Positions 34,477 through 46,742 are shown, counted from the first letter of the stretch. The stretch is DNA of 64,000 bases from Arthrobacter sp. NtRootA1 (GCF_019976975.1 NZ_AP024630.1:3410001-3474000); one strand, 5' to 3'. Notes: generated by a model from the letters alone, not told the origin. Program-made: numbers and translations.

Positions 34477-35172
34477 TTAAGGACGTACCCCCGGTGGACC
34501 GGTCAGCAGCATATGGTGGCTACCTGCAGCTGCGACTTCCAGCGCTCGCCGGGCCTCTAATTGCCCCGAGACGTCGGAAAGATCAGGCACGATGCCCACT
34601 TCGTCTTCGTTTTCGTCCCCGGGCTCACCGCCGGGCGGGTCGTAGTCCAGGGCGAGTTCTTTGGGGTCCGCGCCGAAGTCGTAGGCGAGCCGGGCGAGAG
34701 TCCTGTATCCCCTGACGTGAGCCCCCGGTACCAACGTTGCCTCGGCGACGTTAGCTTCGGCCACGACGATCTCCCGATACCCGGCCTGGACGGCTGCCAT
34801 GACGGCAGGGAGGATGCCCCTCACCGGCCGAAGCCGGCCGTCCAAACCGAGCTCAGCAATGAAGACTGTCCCATCGATCGAACGAATGTCCTCGGCAGCA
34901 CGGAGAACAGCCATGGTGATGGCAAGGTCAAAGCCCGAACCACGTTTGGGCAAGGATGCTGGAATGAGATTTGCGGTGATCTTCCTCCGACTCAAAGGAA
35001 TTCCCGAGTTTTGTGCCGCGGAGCGTATTCGCTCTTTTGCTTCGTTAAGGGCGGCATCGGGTAGTCCCAGGATCACGAATGCTGGGAGAGTCTGGCCAAT
35101 GTCGGCTTCTACCTCAACGACGTAGCCGTTGAGGCCAACCAGGGCAATGCAGTAGCTGCGCCCGACCCCCAT
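34477..35172 (-). pseudogene. comM: comM/yifB Mg-chelatase-like ATPase, cut at Walker A
   Basis: 231 residues of a protein normally about 510 long. The N-terminal domain (VEVEADIGQTLPAFVILGLPDAALNEAKERIRSA, KITANLIPASLPKRGSGFDLA) is intact. The text breaks in MLLTGPPG, residues 225-228, where AGKT should follow; VRP and a stop come instead. ComM is a helicase that aids branch migration during natural transformation. ATG 35172 overlaps the yraN stop. The truncation point abuts the repeat at 34406-34475 and the accessory block, so an insertion rather than a point mutation disrupted it. Confidence 0.9.
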
Positions 35173-35528
35173 CAGCCAACACCCCTCAGGTGTTCCAGTT
35201 GGGGATCCCCAATGCCGTCGTGGATGACCGACACCACATCAATACGTTTTCGTCGAGCAGTCACTTCATGCTCCCGGCACCACGATGAAGCGAGCCGGTG
35301 CAGGCGAGCCAGCTTGGCCGAACCTACTGCCTCAAAGGGATGTCCGTAATCCAGGCTGCTGCGGGTCTTTACCTCCGCGACCACCAGGGTGTCGCCCTCC
35401 AGTGCAACGATGTCGATTTCACCATCGGCGCACCGCCAATTGCGATCGACGATCCGCATGCCCTGGTGTTCCAGGAATCCTGCTGCCAAAGCCTCGCCGT
35501 TACGGCCAAGTATGTCTTTTGCTCTCAT
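35172..35528 (-). CDS. yraN: YraN family protein (UPF0102), endonuclease-like
   Basis: 118 residues from ATG 35528, which lies eight bases after a perfect GGAGG; ATG 35534 and GTG 35537 would be too close to it. The motif GEIDIVALEGDTLVVAEVKTR is the Holliday-junction-resolvase-like E-x-K core of UPF0102. Function is not settled; the fold suggests a nuclease. Normal neighbours in Actinobacteria are comM downstream (overlap of start and stop) and DUF2469 upstream, as here. Confidence 0.92.
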   Translation of the reverse strand: MRAKDILGRNGEALAAGFLEHQGMRIVDRNWRCADGEIDIVALEGDTLVVAEVKTRSSLDYGHPFEAVGSAKLARLHRLASSWCREHEVTARRKRIDVVSVIHDGIGDPQLEHLRGVG

Positions 35529-35653
35529 GAGCATCACCTCCGCTATCCAGCTTTGATGCTGGCAGCGGCTCGTGACAGACGGCCCTGATGCTATGTGGGT
35601 AAACCCGTCACATCTTTCTCTTGTGGAGGAAGAGTACCCGCGGGCTGCAGGTG

Positions 35654-35998
35654 CTAGTTGCCGAGGTCTCCCAGATCCCCGAGGCCACCATCCTTGGGCA
35701 ACGCAAGGTCTTCATTGCGTGGGAGTTCCTCGACGTTGACGTCCTTGAACGTTATGACCCGGACATTTTTCACGAAGCGGGCTGAACGATAGACATCCCA
35801 AACCCAGGCATCCTGCAGGGTTAGATCGAAATAGACTTCGCCGTCTGCGCTGCGGGCTTGTAAATCAACATGGTTGGCCAGGTAGAAACGCCGCTCGGTT
35901 TCGACAACGTAGCTGAACAAACCGACAACGTCCCGGTATTCACGGTAGAGCTGCAGCTCCATGTCGGTTTCATAGTTCTCAAGGTCCTCGGCGCTCAT
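35654..35998 (-). CDS. DUF2469 family protein
   Basis: 114 residues beginning MSAEDLENYETDMELQLYREYRDVVGLFSYVVETERRFYL, the standard start of this actinobacterial family. The body is acidic with conserved Tyr and Trp (LQDAWVWDVYRSARFVKNVRV). It is a conserved gene of unknown function next to rnhB throughout Actinobacteria. The frame is open upstream to 36037 but relatives start at the chosen ATG. Confidence 0.92.
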   Translation of the reverse strand: MSAEDLENYETDMELQLYREYRDVVGLFSYVVETERRFYLANHVDLQARSADGEVYFDLTLQDAWVWDVYRSARFVKNVRVITFKDVNVEELPRNEDLALPKDGGLGDLGDLGN

Positions 35999-36066
35999 AG
36001 TTCCATCTTGCACCATCTGCCGCGAACCGGACGCCATCAGCAGGACACACGCTGCAGAGCAGGCTG

Positions 36067-36777
36067 TCAGACAACGTCCGGCCCGGTGAGGTTCCAGCTC
36101 GTCCGGTGATAGGCACTGGGACCCTGCACCCTGATCACTTCGCGATGCGCTGCTGTGGCGTAACCCTTGTTTTCGTTCCAGCCGTAGGCCGGTACTTCGG
36201 AGTGGAGATCAACCATGATCCGATCGCGGGCTACTTTTGCCAAAACACTGGCAGCAGCCACGCTGAGACAGCTCATATCTGCTTTTACCTTTGTGTGGAC
36301 CGGAGCTTCACACCAGGGTCCTGTGGGTGCGGTGTCGAACAGTGAGGCTTGAACTTCCGGAGAAAGCCAGTTGTGGCTGCCGTCCAACAACACGACATCG
36401 GGCGTGATGCCACCGGCCAAAATCTCACACCACGCCCGTGTTCCCGCCAGGCGCAGGGCAGCTATGATACCGACGTCATCGATTTCGCGGGCGGACGCGT
36501 GTCCAACTGCGGAAGCTACAGCCCAGTCACGGACCATGGGCTCCAACCTGTCGCGGTCCTCGGGCTTGAGCAACTTGCTGTCCCGGACATCGGCCAGAAG
36601 TACGTGGTCCTCGAGATTGACCACTGCGATTCCCACACTGACGGGGCCAGCCAGGGCGCCCCTGCCAACCTCGTCCACACCTGCCAGCAACCGCACCCGG
36701 GGAGACAGGAAGGAACGCTCGACGTCCAGGGTCGGAACTTCGATTGGTGTCTTGGTTTTCAGCCGGGTGCTTGCCAT
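36067..36777 (-). CDS. rnhB: Ribonuclease HII
   Basis: 236 residues. [20 protein letters not shown] carries the first Asp-Glu of the active site, LLDGSHNW the next Asp, and [24 protein letters not shown] the family signature. It cleaves RNA in RNA/DNA hybrids and at single ribonucleotides. ATG 36777 is preceded by AGGAAA; an upstream reading to 36849 would overlap the signal peptidase gene. Confidence 0.95.
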   Translation of the reverse strand: MASTRLKTKTPIEVPTLDVERSFLSPRVRLLAGVDEVGRGALAGPVSVGIAVVNLEDHVLLADVRDSKLLKPEDRDRLEPMVRDWAVASAVGHASAREIDDVGIIAALRLAGTRAWCEILAGGITPDVVLLDGSHNWLSPEVQASLFDTAPTGPWCEAPVHTKVKADMSCLSVAAASVLAKVARDRIMVDLHSEVPAYGWNENKGYATAAHREVIRVQGPSAYHRTSWNLTGPDVV

Positions 36778-36782
36778 GGCCG

Positions 36783-37616
36783 CTATTTTCCTGACGTGCC
36801 CGCGGGAACGTTCTTGAAGACATCCGGGTAATTGTCCAGCACCGTCCACCGGTTGACGGGCCAGGCTATGACTGTGGCTTTGCCCTCAACGTCCTCGATA
36901 TTAATGAAACCACCATTGACCTCCTGGTGGGCCCTGGAATCTGCGGAGTGGTTGCGGTTGTCTCCCATCACCCAGACCTTGCCCTCTGGAACGACGATGT
37001 CGAACGGGTTGGGCTGGGGCACTTCTGCAGGATTGATGTATGTTTCGTCCACTGGTGTGCCATTGATGCTGACCCGACCCTGCGCGTCACAGCAGGAAAC
37101 GTGATCGCCGGGAAGCCCAATCACACGCTTGACCAGGTGCTGCTCATTGTCGTCGGCCGCCAACCCAACGAACTCCAAAGTGTCGCCTACCCAATCAAGG
37201 GGGCCCGCCGGTTTTTTCAGAACTGCGGGCAGCCAACCTTGCGAATCCTTGAAGACGACCACGTCGCCCCGCTCCAAAGCGAAGGGCTCCGGCACCAGCA
37301 GGTTGATGAAGATGCGGTCATTCACGTCCAAGGTACTTTCCATGGATTCAGAAGGAATGTAGAACGCCCGGAAAAGGAATGTCTTGATAAGGAAGGAGAG
37401 CACTACAGCAATGGCCACGACCGTGACGATTTCCTTCAGCCATCCAAGGACAGGGTTCCTGCGTGGCTTTTCGTCCTCGTCGGTTTTGTTGCCGGTATCG
37501 GCGGCAGCGTCAGCGGCCGGGCTGGGCTCAGCCACTCCGGCCACGCCAGCCGTTCCGTCCGAGAGCCGCGCGTCGTCGTCGTGCCGCTCGGGGTTCTCGG
37601 GAACTTTGTCCGGCAT
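36783..37616 (-). CDS. lepB: Signal peptidase I, long form
   Basis: 277 residues. A cytoplasmic tail of about 55 acidic residues precedes one membrane helix ([20 protein letters not shown]). The catalytic Ser91 lies in PSESM and the general-base Lys163 in [23 protein letters not shown] is the conserved C-terminal box. It cleaves signal peptides outside the membrane. Its start directly follows the stop of a second lepB gene, a tandem pair that is common in this family of bacteria. Confidence 0.95.
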   Translation of the reverse strand: MPDKVPENPERHDDDARLSDGTAGVAGVAEPSPAADAAADTGNKTDEDEKPRRNPVLGWLKEIVTVVAIAVVLSFLIKTFLFRAFYIPSESMESTLDVNDRIFINLLVPEPFALERGDVVVFKDSQGWLPAVLKKPAGPLDWVGDTLEFVGLAADDNEQHLVKRVIGLPGDHVSCCDAQGRVSINGTPVDETYINPAEVPQPNPFDIVVPEGKVWVMGDNRNHSADSRAHQEVNGGFINIEDVEGKATVIAWPVNRWTVLDNYPDVFKNVPAGTSGK

Positions 37617-38291
37617 TTATTGTCCGTTCTTTGATGGTTCGGCCTGCGGGGAGCGAGGCACCTCTGCAAATCTATCAAGGGGCCAGATAATCTGGACTGG
37701 TCTGCCGATCACCCGGTCAAGCGGGACCATTCCCCCACCAGGTGCTCCCAGCAATCCGCGGGAATCAGCAGAGCGGGATCGGTGGTCGCCCATAAGCCAG
37801 AGCCGGCCCTCGGGAACCACGACGTCGAACTTCTGTTTGCTGGGTTCGTCCCCGGGGTACACATAGGGTTCCTCAAGTACCTGACCGTTCACTGTGAGCC
37901 GCCCCTCGGAGGAGCAGCACTGAACGTGGTCACCCGGAATCCCAATGACCCGTTTCACATATGTGGTATCGCTTCCAGTGAGCCCGAACCACTGAGTCAC
38001 TGCAGCAGCCGTGTCAACAAGGGGACCCTTACCGCTGCTGAGCGGGGCGAACGACCCACGCCCGTCAAAGACAACGACGTCTCCACGCTGGATCGCCTCG
38101 GAGGCGAATGCTGTACGGGAAACCAGGATCCTGTCCCCAGTCCCCAGTAACGGCTCCATGGACTCGGAAGGGATGTAGTAAACGTCGACCCACAAGGAGC
38201 GGACCAAGCCGCTGATCGCGATTGCAAGGACCAATGCCAGCAAAACAAAACGCCAGCCCTGTTTCCGGGGCTGGCGTTCTGATGTGTCCAT
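37617..38291 (-). CDS. lepB: Signal peptidase I, short form
   Basis: 224 residues. Membrane helix at about 14-34, catalytic Ser44 in PSESM, Lys113 in YVKRVIGIPGD, and MGDHRSRSADSR near the end. It differs from its tandem neighbour by a short N-terminus. Its codons 5-15 contain a perfect GC-rich hairpin followed by TTTTGTTTTG (see 38249-38278), so the gene start overlaps the apparent terminator of rplS. An alternative start after the hairpin would cut into the membrane helix and is less likely. Confidence 0.94.
   Translation of the reverse strand: MDTSERQPRKQGWRFVLLALVLAIAISGLVRSLWVDVYYIPSESMEPLLGTGDRILVSRTAFASEAIQRGDVVVFDGRGSFAPLSSGKGPLVDTAAAVTQWFGLTGSDTTYVKRVIGIPGDHVQCCSSEGRLTVNGQVLEEPYVYPGDEPSKQKFDVVVPEGRLWLMGDHRSRSADSRGLLGAPGGGMVPLDRVIGRPVQIIWPLDRFAEVPRSPQAEPSKNGQ
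38249..38278 (-). terminator. Intrinsic-terminator-like hairpin inside lepB start
   Basis: AACGCCAGCCC (38249-38259) pairs with GGGCTGGCGTT (38268-38278) around an eight-base loop. Read on the minus strand, the direction of rplS and lepB, it is followed by TTTTGTTTTG. It would reduce read-through from rplS into lepB although it is within the lepB coding sequence. Confidence 0.6.
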
Positions 38292-38372
38292 GACTCGTAT
38301 CCCTGTTGCGTTGCGGATTGCTCCGGGACAAACCGGGCACGAATCCTGGACCCGTTGCGTAAGTCGCTGGAC

Positions 38373-38726
38373 TTACTTGGCGAAGTCGCGCTTTTCCTTG
38401 ATCTTCGCAGCCTTACCGCGCAGTGCGCGCATGTAGTAAAGCTTGGCGCGACGGACGTCACCCTTGGTAACGACCTCGATCTTGTCGATGATCGGGGAGT
38501 GTACCGGGAAGGTACGCTCTACGCCGACACCGAAGGAAACCTTGCGCACGGTGAAGGTTTCGCGAACGCCGTCACCCTGGCGGCCCAGGACAAAGCCCTG
38601 GAATACCTGGACACGGGAGTTCTTGCCTTCGATGATGTTGACGTGAACCTTGAGGGTGTCACCCGCGCGGAACTCGGGAACATCGTTACGCAGCGAGGCT
38701 GCATCTACGCTATCGAGGATATGCAT
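38373..38726 (-). CDS. rplS: 50S ribosomal protein L19
   Basis: 117 residues starting [43 protein letters not shown] and [22 protein letters not shown] are L19 signatures. L19 sits at the subunit interface. ATG 38726 lies eight bases after AGGAG. A 254-base gap separates it from trmD; it holds one short dyad (CCGCCA 38836-38841, TGGCGG 38847-38852) that could be part of a leader or terminator. Confidence 0.97.
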   Translation of the reverse strand: MHILDSVDAASLRNDVPEFRAGDTLKVHVNIIEGKNSRVQVFQGFVLGRQGDGVRETFTVRKVSFGVGVERTFPVHSPIIDKIEVVTKGDVRRAKLYYMRALRGKAAKIKEKRDFAK

Positions 38727-38980
38727 TAATCCACTCCTGGTGAACGCCACAGGTCATCCACTTTGGGTTACGGCAGACAAGCCCGCGGCACAAAGCCAAC
38801 CGGAAATCTCCGCCGAAGTTTCTTGGTGTCCGATTCCGCCACTGATTGGCGGCACCGGGTTGTCCGGCTGTTGGCTTCGCTCCCCCTGTGGCAGGTGCTA
38901 GCCCAGCAGACACAAGGGTTAATTCTGCCACATGCCGCAGCATCCGGCCAATTATGCGGACTCGAAATGCCCGAGGGCGG

Positions 38981-39790
38981 TTAGCGGGTCTGCTGTGCCG
39001 TGTTGCTTTCCATGCGGCGGCGCAAGCGACCATCCACGACGTTGTAACCCAGGTCCGCGAGTGCGTTGCGGTCCGCACGACTCAGCTGACCGGCGTCGAA
39101 GTTGTCAAGGAGATCCGGGCGCCGCTCGGCAGTGCGGCGGAACTGTTCGTGACGCCGCCACTGCGCGATCTTCCCGTGGTTGCCGCTGAGCAGGACCGGC
39201 GGCACTTCGTGGTCCCGCCATGAGGATGGCTTGGTATACACCGGATACTCAAGGAGGCCGTCCGAGTGGGATTCTTCAACGAGCGATTCGGGGTTGCCCA
39301 CCACTCCGGGGAGCAAACGGCCGATTGCTTCAACCATGGCCAGGACAGCAACTTCCCCGCCATTGAGGACGTAGTCGCCAAGGCTGACAGGCCGCACCGT
39401 GAAGTGCTCCTGGGCCCAGTCGATGACGCGCTCGTCAATTCCCTCGTACCGCCCGCAGGCAAAGACCAGCTGTTCCTCTTCGGCGAGCTCATAGGCAAGG
39501 GCCTGGGTAAACCTCTCCCCTGCCGGCGAAGGCACGATCAGCACAGGTTTGGTGCCCTCACGAACCCCCGCAACCGACTCAAGCGCCTGCGCCCACGGCT
39601 CGGGTTTCATCACCATGCCGGCGCCGCCCCCATAGGGAGTGTCGTCCACGGTCCGGTGCTTGTCAGTGGTGAACGTCCGGAGGTCGTGGACGTTAAGTTC
39701 CACGAGCCCATCCTGGCGTGCCTTGCCTATCAGCGAAAGTTCAAGCGGGGCAAGGTATTCAGGGAAGATGCTGACGACATCGATCCTCAT
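38981..39790 (-). CDS. trmD: tRNA (guanine-N1)-methyltransferase TrmD
   Basis: 269 residues. [41 protein letters not shown] and [23 protein letters not shown] are family hallmarks; the last forms the trefoil-knot SAM site. It methylates G37 of tRNAs that read CNN codons and prevents frameshifting. It follows rimM with no spacing (the stop of rimM at 39791 adjoins the ATG at 39790), the standard order. Confidence 0.97.
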   Translation of the reverse strand: MRIDVVSIFPEYLAPLELSLIGKARQDGLVELNVHDLRTFTTDKHRTVDDTPYGGGAGMVMKPEPWAQALESVAGVREGTKPVLIVPSPAGERFTQALAYELAEEEQLVFACGRYEGIDERVIDWAQEHFTVRPVSLGDYVLNGGEVAVLAMVEAIGRLLPGVVGNPESLVEESHSDGLLEYPVYTKPSSWRDHEVPPVLLSGNHGKIAQWRRHEQFRRTAERRPDLLDNFDAGQLSRADRNALADLGYNVVDGRLRRRMESNTAQQTR

Positions 39791-40345
39791 TCAGGCATCA
39801 TCCCCGGCGCCGTCCTTGGACTCCTCGGCCGTGTCATCGTTGATTTCGAAGAGACCAGCAGGCGGGGTGATGAGAATGAAGCCGTCCTCGATGTTGACCT
39901 CTGGCACGATTTCATCGACGAAGGGAACCAGAATTTCCTTTCCTTCCTCCGTCTTGACCGTCAACAGGTCCTGAACCGGCATTGTGGTCAGCGCGGCAAC
40001 TTTGCCCACAACCTGTGAGCCAACCCGCGCCTCCAGCCCAACGAGTTCGTGCTCATACCAGCCTTCGTCGTCGTCTTCGTCGTCGAGTTCTTCGGTTTCA
40101 ATGAAAAGCTTCGCGCCACGGATGGCCTCGGCGGCATTGCGGTCTGCAATTTCTTCGAAGCCCAGCAGGAGGATGTCTTTGTTCCATCTGGCGCTGCGGA
40201 TGGTCAGCGGGCCCGCAGAGGCCGGTTCCACGACGAATTCGGTTCCAGCGACGAAGCGCTCGGAGGGGGCGTCGGTGAGCACTTGCACCGTCACCTCGCC
40301 GCGTATGCCATGGGGTTTGCCGATCCGGGCCACCTGGAGCTGCAT
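39791..40345 (-). CDS. rimM: Ribosome maturation factor RimM
   Basis: 184 residues from ATG 40345 behind AGAGGAA. MQLQVARIGKPHGIRGEVTVQVLTD is the typical start; the central acidic insertion EELDDEDDDEGWYEHEL and the PRC-barrel region VGKVAALTTMPVQDLLTV with VPFVDEIVPEVN follow. It assists 16S processing and 30S assembly through S19. It lies in the rpsP-KH-rimM-trmD order, after a hairpin that separates it from the KH gene. Confidence 0.96.
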   Translation of the reverse strand: MQLQVARIGKPHGIRGEVTVQVLTDAPSERFVAGTEFVVEPASAGPLTIRSARWNKDILLLGFEEIADRNAAEAIRGAKLFIETEELDDEDDDEGWYEHELVGLEARVGSQVVGKVAALTTMPVQDLLTVKTEEGKEILVPFVDEIVPEVNIEDGFILITPPAGLFEINDDTAEESKDGAGDDA

Positions 40346-40414
40346 GGGTTCCTCTGAATTCTCGTTGTGCCCGCGCTGCCTGGCAGCAACGGAAGTGAAA
40401 TGATCGATAAAGCA

Positions 40415-40452
40415 ATCCGGCCCCTCCACCATATTCGGTGAAGGGGCCGGAT
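40415..40452 (-). terminator. Hairpin between KH gene and rimM
   Basis: ATCCGGCCCCTCCACC (40415-40430) mirrors GGTGAAGGGGCCGGAT (40437-40452) with one wobble pair, and a T-rich TGCTTTATCG follows on the minus strand. It would act as terminator or attenuator between rpsP-KH and rimM-trmD. Confidence 0.75.
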
Positions 40453-40476
40453 CTAAGACAAGTATTGCTGAGCGCG

Positions 40477-40719
40477 TTACCGGCGACGATCGGTGTCGAC
40501 GACGTCGACCCTGACCTGCTCGCCACCTGCCAGGGCTGCAACCACAGTGCGCAATGCGCGTGCGGTACGTCCCTGACGGCCGATCACCCGTCCGAGGTCC
40601 TCCTGGTGAACGCGCACCTCGAGGGATTCCCCGCGGCGGTTGTTCCTGGCACTGACCTTGACATCCTCAGGGCTGTCAACGATCCCACGGACCAAGTGCT
40701 CGAGCGCTTCTGCCAGCAA
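40477..40719 (-). CDS. KH domain RNA-binding protein (KhpA type)
   Basis: 80 residues, a single KH domain of the YlqC/KhpA family: EDVKVSARNNRRGESLEVRVHQEDLGRVIGRQGRTARALRT contains the GRQG loop that grips RNA. The start is TTG at 40719, just after the rpsP TAA and behind GAGG. Known partners bind small RNAs and ribosomal RNA. It is invariably placed between rpsP and rimM in Actinobacteria. Confidence 0.94.
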   Translation of the reverse strand: MLAEALEHLVRGIVDSPEDVKVSARNNRRGESLEVRVHQEDLGRVIGRQGRTARALRTVVAALAGGEQVRVDVVDTDRRR

Positions 40720-40720
40720 T

Positions 40721-41140
40721 TTACTCAGCCTCGGTGGTCTCTGCTTCAGCCTCGGCCGGAGCTTCGGCTTCGTCCTTCTTGGCCTTCTTGGTGATGGCTT
40801 CCGGAATGATGACGGAACCCTTCTCCGGGGCTACGAAGGCTTCCTTCGGAGCTTTGGTCTTCAGGGTGCCTTCCTGGCCCGGCAGGCCCTTGAACTTCTG
40901 CCAGTCACCGGTGATCTTGAGGATCGCGGCAACCTGCTCGGTCGGCTGGGCGCCAACGGAAAGCCAGTACTGGGCGCGCTCGGAAGCGACCTCGATGTAC
41001 GACGGCTCTTCGGTGGGGTGGTACTTGCCGATTTCTTCAATGGCACGGCCATCGCGCTTGGCGCGGGCATCCATGACGACGATGCGGTAGTACGGTGCGC
41101 GCATCTTACCGAAGCGCTTAAGGCGAATCTTTACGGCCAC
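40721..41140 (-). CDS. rpsP: 30S ribosomal protein S16
   Basis: 139 residues from GTG 41140 behind [37 protein letters not shown] is the S16 signature. The first 85 residues are the normal protein; the remainder is an Ala-Glu-Lys-rich tail ([19 protein letters not shown]) that is usual in Actinobacteria. It is first in the cluster of translation genes. Confidence 0.97.
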   Translation of the reverse strand: MAVKIRLKRFGKMRAPYYRIVVMDARAKRDGRAIEEIGKYHPTEEPSYIEVASERAQYWLSVGAQPTEQVAAILKITGDWQKFKGLPGQEGTLKTKAPKEAFVAPEKGSVIIPEAITKKAKKDEAEAPAEAEAETTEAE

Positions 41141-41328
41141 TTTTGTGGTCACTCCTGTTTCTGAAACGGGGTTGAACCCGACGTTCTGCACCCGTGGGGC
41201 GGGCCATACTTGGGGGTTCGAAAGGACAAGATTTGGGCACGGAGAGAGGGGCCGCGCCAATCAAGTACCTGACCATTGTGCCAGATGCCGGAAGTAATTA
41301 CGACTTTCGCCACTCCCGGCCACAACGG

Positions 41329-41781
41329 TCAGACAGACCAAACGTAGAGCCCTGACCGCTCCGCCTTTTCCACGTCAGTGGCCAAGGCGGCCAACTGCTG
41401 CACGTATTGACGCGATTCGTCCGCACCAAAAGGCATGTCGTCCTGAGCCGCCCACGCCGCAGCGACGTCGTCAAGAACGTTCCCGTCGCCTTCGCTTTCA
41501 TACGTCAGCAGCTCGGCCAGCGCCCTCACCATCGCCTCCGGAACACCAAGGAGGGCGTCGCTGGTGACATCCACCAGCGCCAGTTCGTAGTCTGCGCCGG
41601 CAGCGTGGACGGCTTTACCCGCAAGGTCACCCAATTGTTCGACCTCAAAGTCGGTGATGCCATCGATCCTGACGGCGGGGCCGGTAACGTCAGCGCCCCG
41701 ATCCAAGGCAGCTGCCCTCTTGAGTGCTTCATCGTGGGTGGCTACAAAAATTTCGGCAAAGCCCATGGAGAGTGCTCTCAT
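41329..41781 (-). CDS. Conserved hypothetical protein, about 150 residues
   Basis: The reading starts MRALSMGFAEIFVATHDEALKRAAALDRGA; ATG 41781 or 41766 is the start, neither with a strong binding site. The protein is acidic and without membrane segments. A middle phrase ELALVDVTSDALLGVPEAMVRALAELL and a C-terminal SRQYVQQLAALATDVEKAERSGLYVWSV look like a compact mixed domain. I know of no function. It lies between rpsP and a dioxygenase-like gene. Confidence 0.7.
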   Translation of the reverse strand: MRALSMGFAEIFVATHDEALKRAAALDRGADVTGPAVRIDGITDFEVEQLGDLAGKAVHAAGADYELALVDVTSDALLGVPEAMVRALAELLTYESEGDGNVLDDVAAAWAAQDDMPFGADESRQYVQQLAALATDVEKAERSGLYVWSV

Positions 41782-41887
41782 TCGTTCGTGCTGACGGGGC
41801 GGCGGCAAGGCCCAAGGGGGCAAATACCGTCAATGCCCAGCCTAATGCAGTCCCTGCCCATGCTCGCGGAAGCCAGCGCGAGGATGC

Positions 41888-42760
41888 TTAGCGCACTGCC
41901 ACGCGCAGCTTGTTGCGCCAAGGGTCTTCGAACTGAAGCTCCAGGCCCGTATGGTGGTTCGCCACGGACGCAACTTTCAGCCGGTCAGCCAGTGCAGCGA
42001 CGTCATCCGCGGACGGCACCTCGATCAAGACTTCGCCCAGGCCCAGAGTGTCCTTTCGGGGTCCAGCCCCTCGGCTGTTCCACACGTTCATCGCCATGTG
42101 GTGGTGGTACCCGCCGGCAGATACGAACAACGCCTGCCCGTGCCAGCCCGCCGTCCTCTCAAAACCCAGCGTGTCCACATAAAAATCCTGGGCGGTCTGC
42201 ACGTCACCTACCTGAAGGTGCACGTGCCCGACGCCGGCTGCGGCTTCCCGCTGGCCAGTCACGGCGGCCTCACTCAAGTGTTGCTGGAGGAAACGCTGGG
42301 GCGGCAAGGCAACATTGTCCATCACCACGGTCTTGCCATCCCACTGCCACACATCGCGCGGTTTGTCGTAATAGAGCTCGATGCCGTTGCCTTCCGGATC
42401 AGTGAAGTAGAACGCTTCGCTCACCAAATGGTCAGCACTGCCTACAAAGGCGCGCGGTTCATACTCTGCCGCAGTGGCGATGGTGGCCGCCAGGGAAGGC
42501 TGGTCCTGGAACAGGATGGCCGTATGGAAAAGCCCCGCTTCCCCACGGCCTGGAATCTGCAGGCCGGCAGCGGGAGCGAGGTGGACTACAGGCTTGCCCA
42601 AGCGCCCGAGGTACAGCCCGCCATCCTGCTCGGCCACGATCTCCAAGCCCAAGGCACGCTGATAGTAGTCACTCATTACCCTCATATCGCCGACCTTGAG
42701 CATGACGGTGCCCATGGTGAGTTCGGCAGGAAGGAGATCCTGGTTGGATATCGTCGTCAT
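41888..42760 (-). CDS. VOC-family (glyoxalase/extradiol dioxygenase-like) protein
   Basis: 290 residues made of two VOC modules. The first (GTVMLKVGDMRVMSDYYQRALGLEIV to FYFTDPEGNGIELYYDKPR) and the second (GVGHVHLQVGDVQTAQDFYVDTLGFE) have the His and Glu ligands expected for a divalent metal. The layout resembles CatE/catechol-2,3-dioxygenase-like proteins of Firmicutes and Actinobacteria. Substrate unknown; ring cleavage is only one option. ATG 42760 has GGGAG upstream. Confidence 0.85.
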   Translation of the reverse strand: MTTISNQDLLPAELTMGTVMLKVGDMRVMSDYYQRALGLEIVAEQDGGLYLGRLGKPVVHLAPAAGLQIPGRGEAGLFHTAILFQDQPSLAATIATAAEYEPRAFVGSADHLVSEAFYFTDPEGNGIELYYDKPRDVWQWDGKTVVMDNVALPPQRFLQQHLSEAAVTGQREAAAGVGHVHLQVGDVQTAQDFYVDTLGFERTAGWHGQALFVSAGGYHHHMAMNVWNSRGAGPRKDTLGLGEVLIEVPSADDVAALADRLKVASVANHHTGLELQFEDPWRNKLRVAVR

Positions 42761-42837
42761 GTGAAGCTCCCGGTTCATAGATGGCCGCCCTTCGGCACGT
42801 TCTACTTATCTAAATTACTTGAAGCTTCAATTTATTC

Positions 42838-43920
42838 CTAGTAGACCAGTTTTCCGCGCAGGACTACATGCTTCAGGCTTGCCACAGTTGCGAGGTTCTT
42901 CCTGGGATCATCCCGGCACAGCACGACGTCGGCACTTGCCCCTTCGCTGATGCCCTCGGCTCCGAGCCACTTCCGTGCGCCCCATGTGGCGGCGCCCAGA
43001 ACGGCAGTGGGCGGCAGGCCGGCGTCGTGCAGTTCCTTCATTTCGTCAGCGATCCTGCCGTGCTTGATCACGCTCCCTGCGTCAGTTCCCGCATAGATGG
43101 AAACACCGGCTTGGTAGGCCTCCAGCACCCGTTCTCGGCGCCGCTCCCAAAGCCGGGTCATGTGCTCGGCATAGACCGGAAACTTAGGTGCGGCCTGGGC
43201 GGCGATATCCGGAAAAGTCGCGATGTTTACCAACGTAGGAACAATCGGGACAGACTGCTCCACCAGGCGGGGAATATGCCGGGGCAAAAGGCCGGTTGCA
43301 TGCTCAATGCAGTCAATCCCGGCGTCGAGCATGTCATCAATGGTGTCTTCAGCGAAGCAGTGGGCCGTCACCCTGGCCCCTTCGTCGTGGGCGGCGGCGA
43401 TGGCATCCCTTACGACGTTCGCGGGAAACGAGGCGGAGAGGTCACCGGCACCGCGATCGATCCAGTCGCCCACTAGTTTCACCCAACCGTCCCCGTCCCG
43501 GGCTTCCTTACGGACTGTCTCCACGAGCTCGCCCGGCTCCACTTCGTGGCCCAAGCCACGCAGGTAACGCCGACTCCGGGCGATGTGGCGTCCGGCACGA
43601 AGCAGCCGTGGGAGGTCCTCCCGCCGCTGAACCCAACGTGTATCGCTTGGCGAGCCGGCGTCGCGGATCAACAATGTGCCGGCTTTTAGGTCCGCCTGTG
43701 CCTGGGCAAGAGTTGTTTGCTCATCAACCGCCCCGCCGACGCCAAGTCCAATATGGCAATGGGCGTCTACAAAACCAGGAAGGACCCACCCCTCCAGTGT
43801 GGAATCGGGCGCGGCAACGGGACGGTCGAACGTCAGTTTGCCATCAACGGACCACAGTCCGTGTCGTTGCTCGTCTCCTGCGACAAGCACAGGACCGGTG
43901 AATTCGATGATGTTGGCCAT
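42838..43920 (-). CDS. Amidohydrolase family protein
   Basis: 360 residues, the size of imidazolonepropionase/prolidase-like amidohydrolases. GFVDAHCHIG holds the first metal-binding His pair, TAHCFAEDTI and CIEHATGL later His residues, and AGTDAGS the metal Asp. The last strands (ASADVVLCRDDPRKNLATVASLKHVVLRGKLVY) form the composite beta sandwich. It would hydrolyse a cyclic or peptide amide; the substrate cannot be told. It is divergent from the thiC riboswitch region. Confidence 0.88.
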   Translation of the reverse strand: MANIIEFTGPVLVAGDEQRHGLWSVDGKLTFDRPVAAPDSTLEGWVLPGFVDAHCHIGLGVGGAVDEQTTLAQAQADLKAGTLLIRDAGSPSDTRWVQRREDLPRLLRAGRHIARSRRYLRGLGHEVEPGELVETVRKEARDGDGWVKLVGDWIDRGAGDLSASFPANVVRDAIAAAHDEGARVTAHCFAEDTIDDMLDAGIDCIEHATGLLPRHIPRLVEQSVPIVPTLVNIATFPDIAAQAAPKFPVYAEHMTRLWERRRERVLEAYQAGVSIYAGTDAGSVIKHGRIADEMKELHDAGLPPTAVLGAATWGARKWLGAEGISEGASADVVLCRDDPRKNLATVASLKHVVLRGKLVY

Positions 43921-43933
43921 GGCAAAAGCCTAA

Positions 43934-46660
<2,727 letters not shown>

Positions 46661-46702
46661 GGATTCACCCTAGTCCAGAGCCCTGACATCCCCGCCAAAA
46701 AG

Positions 46703-46742
46703 CAGTTGGCGCCGTTATGGGAATTCACAACGGCGCCAACTG
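46703..46742 (-). terminator. Intrinsic terminator of ffh
   Basis: CAGTTGGCGCCGTT (46703-46716) pairs perfectly with AACGGCGCCAACTG (46729-46742) over a 12-base loop. On the minus strand GCTTTTTGG follows. It stops the ffh transcript before the hydrolase gene. Confidence 0.88.

Noticed and set aside
38836..38852. Small hairpin upstream of rplS as an L19 leader
   Set aside because: A six-base-pair stem alone is not enough; no known leader consensus was recognised.
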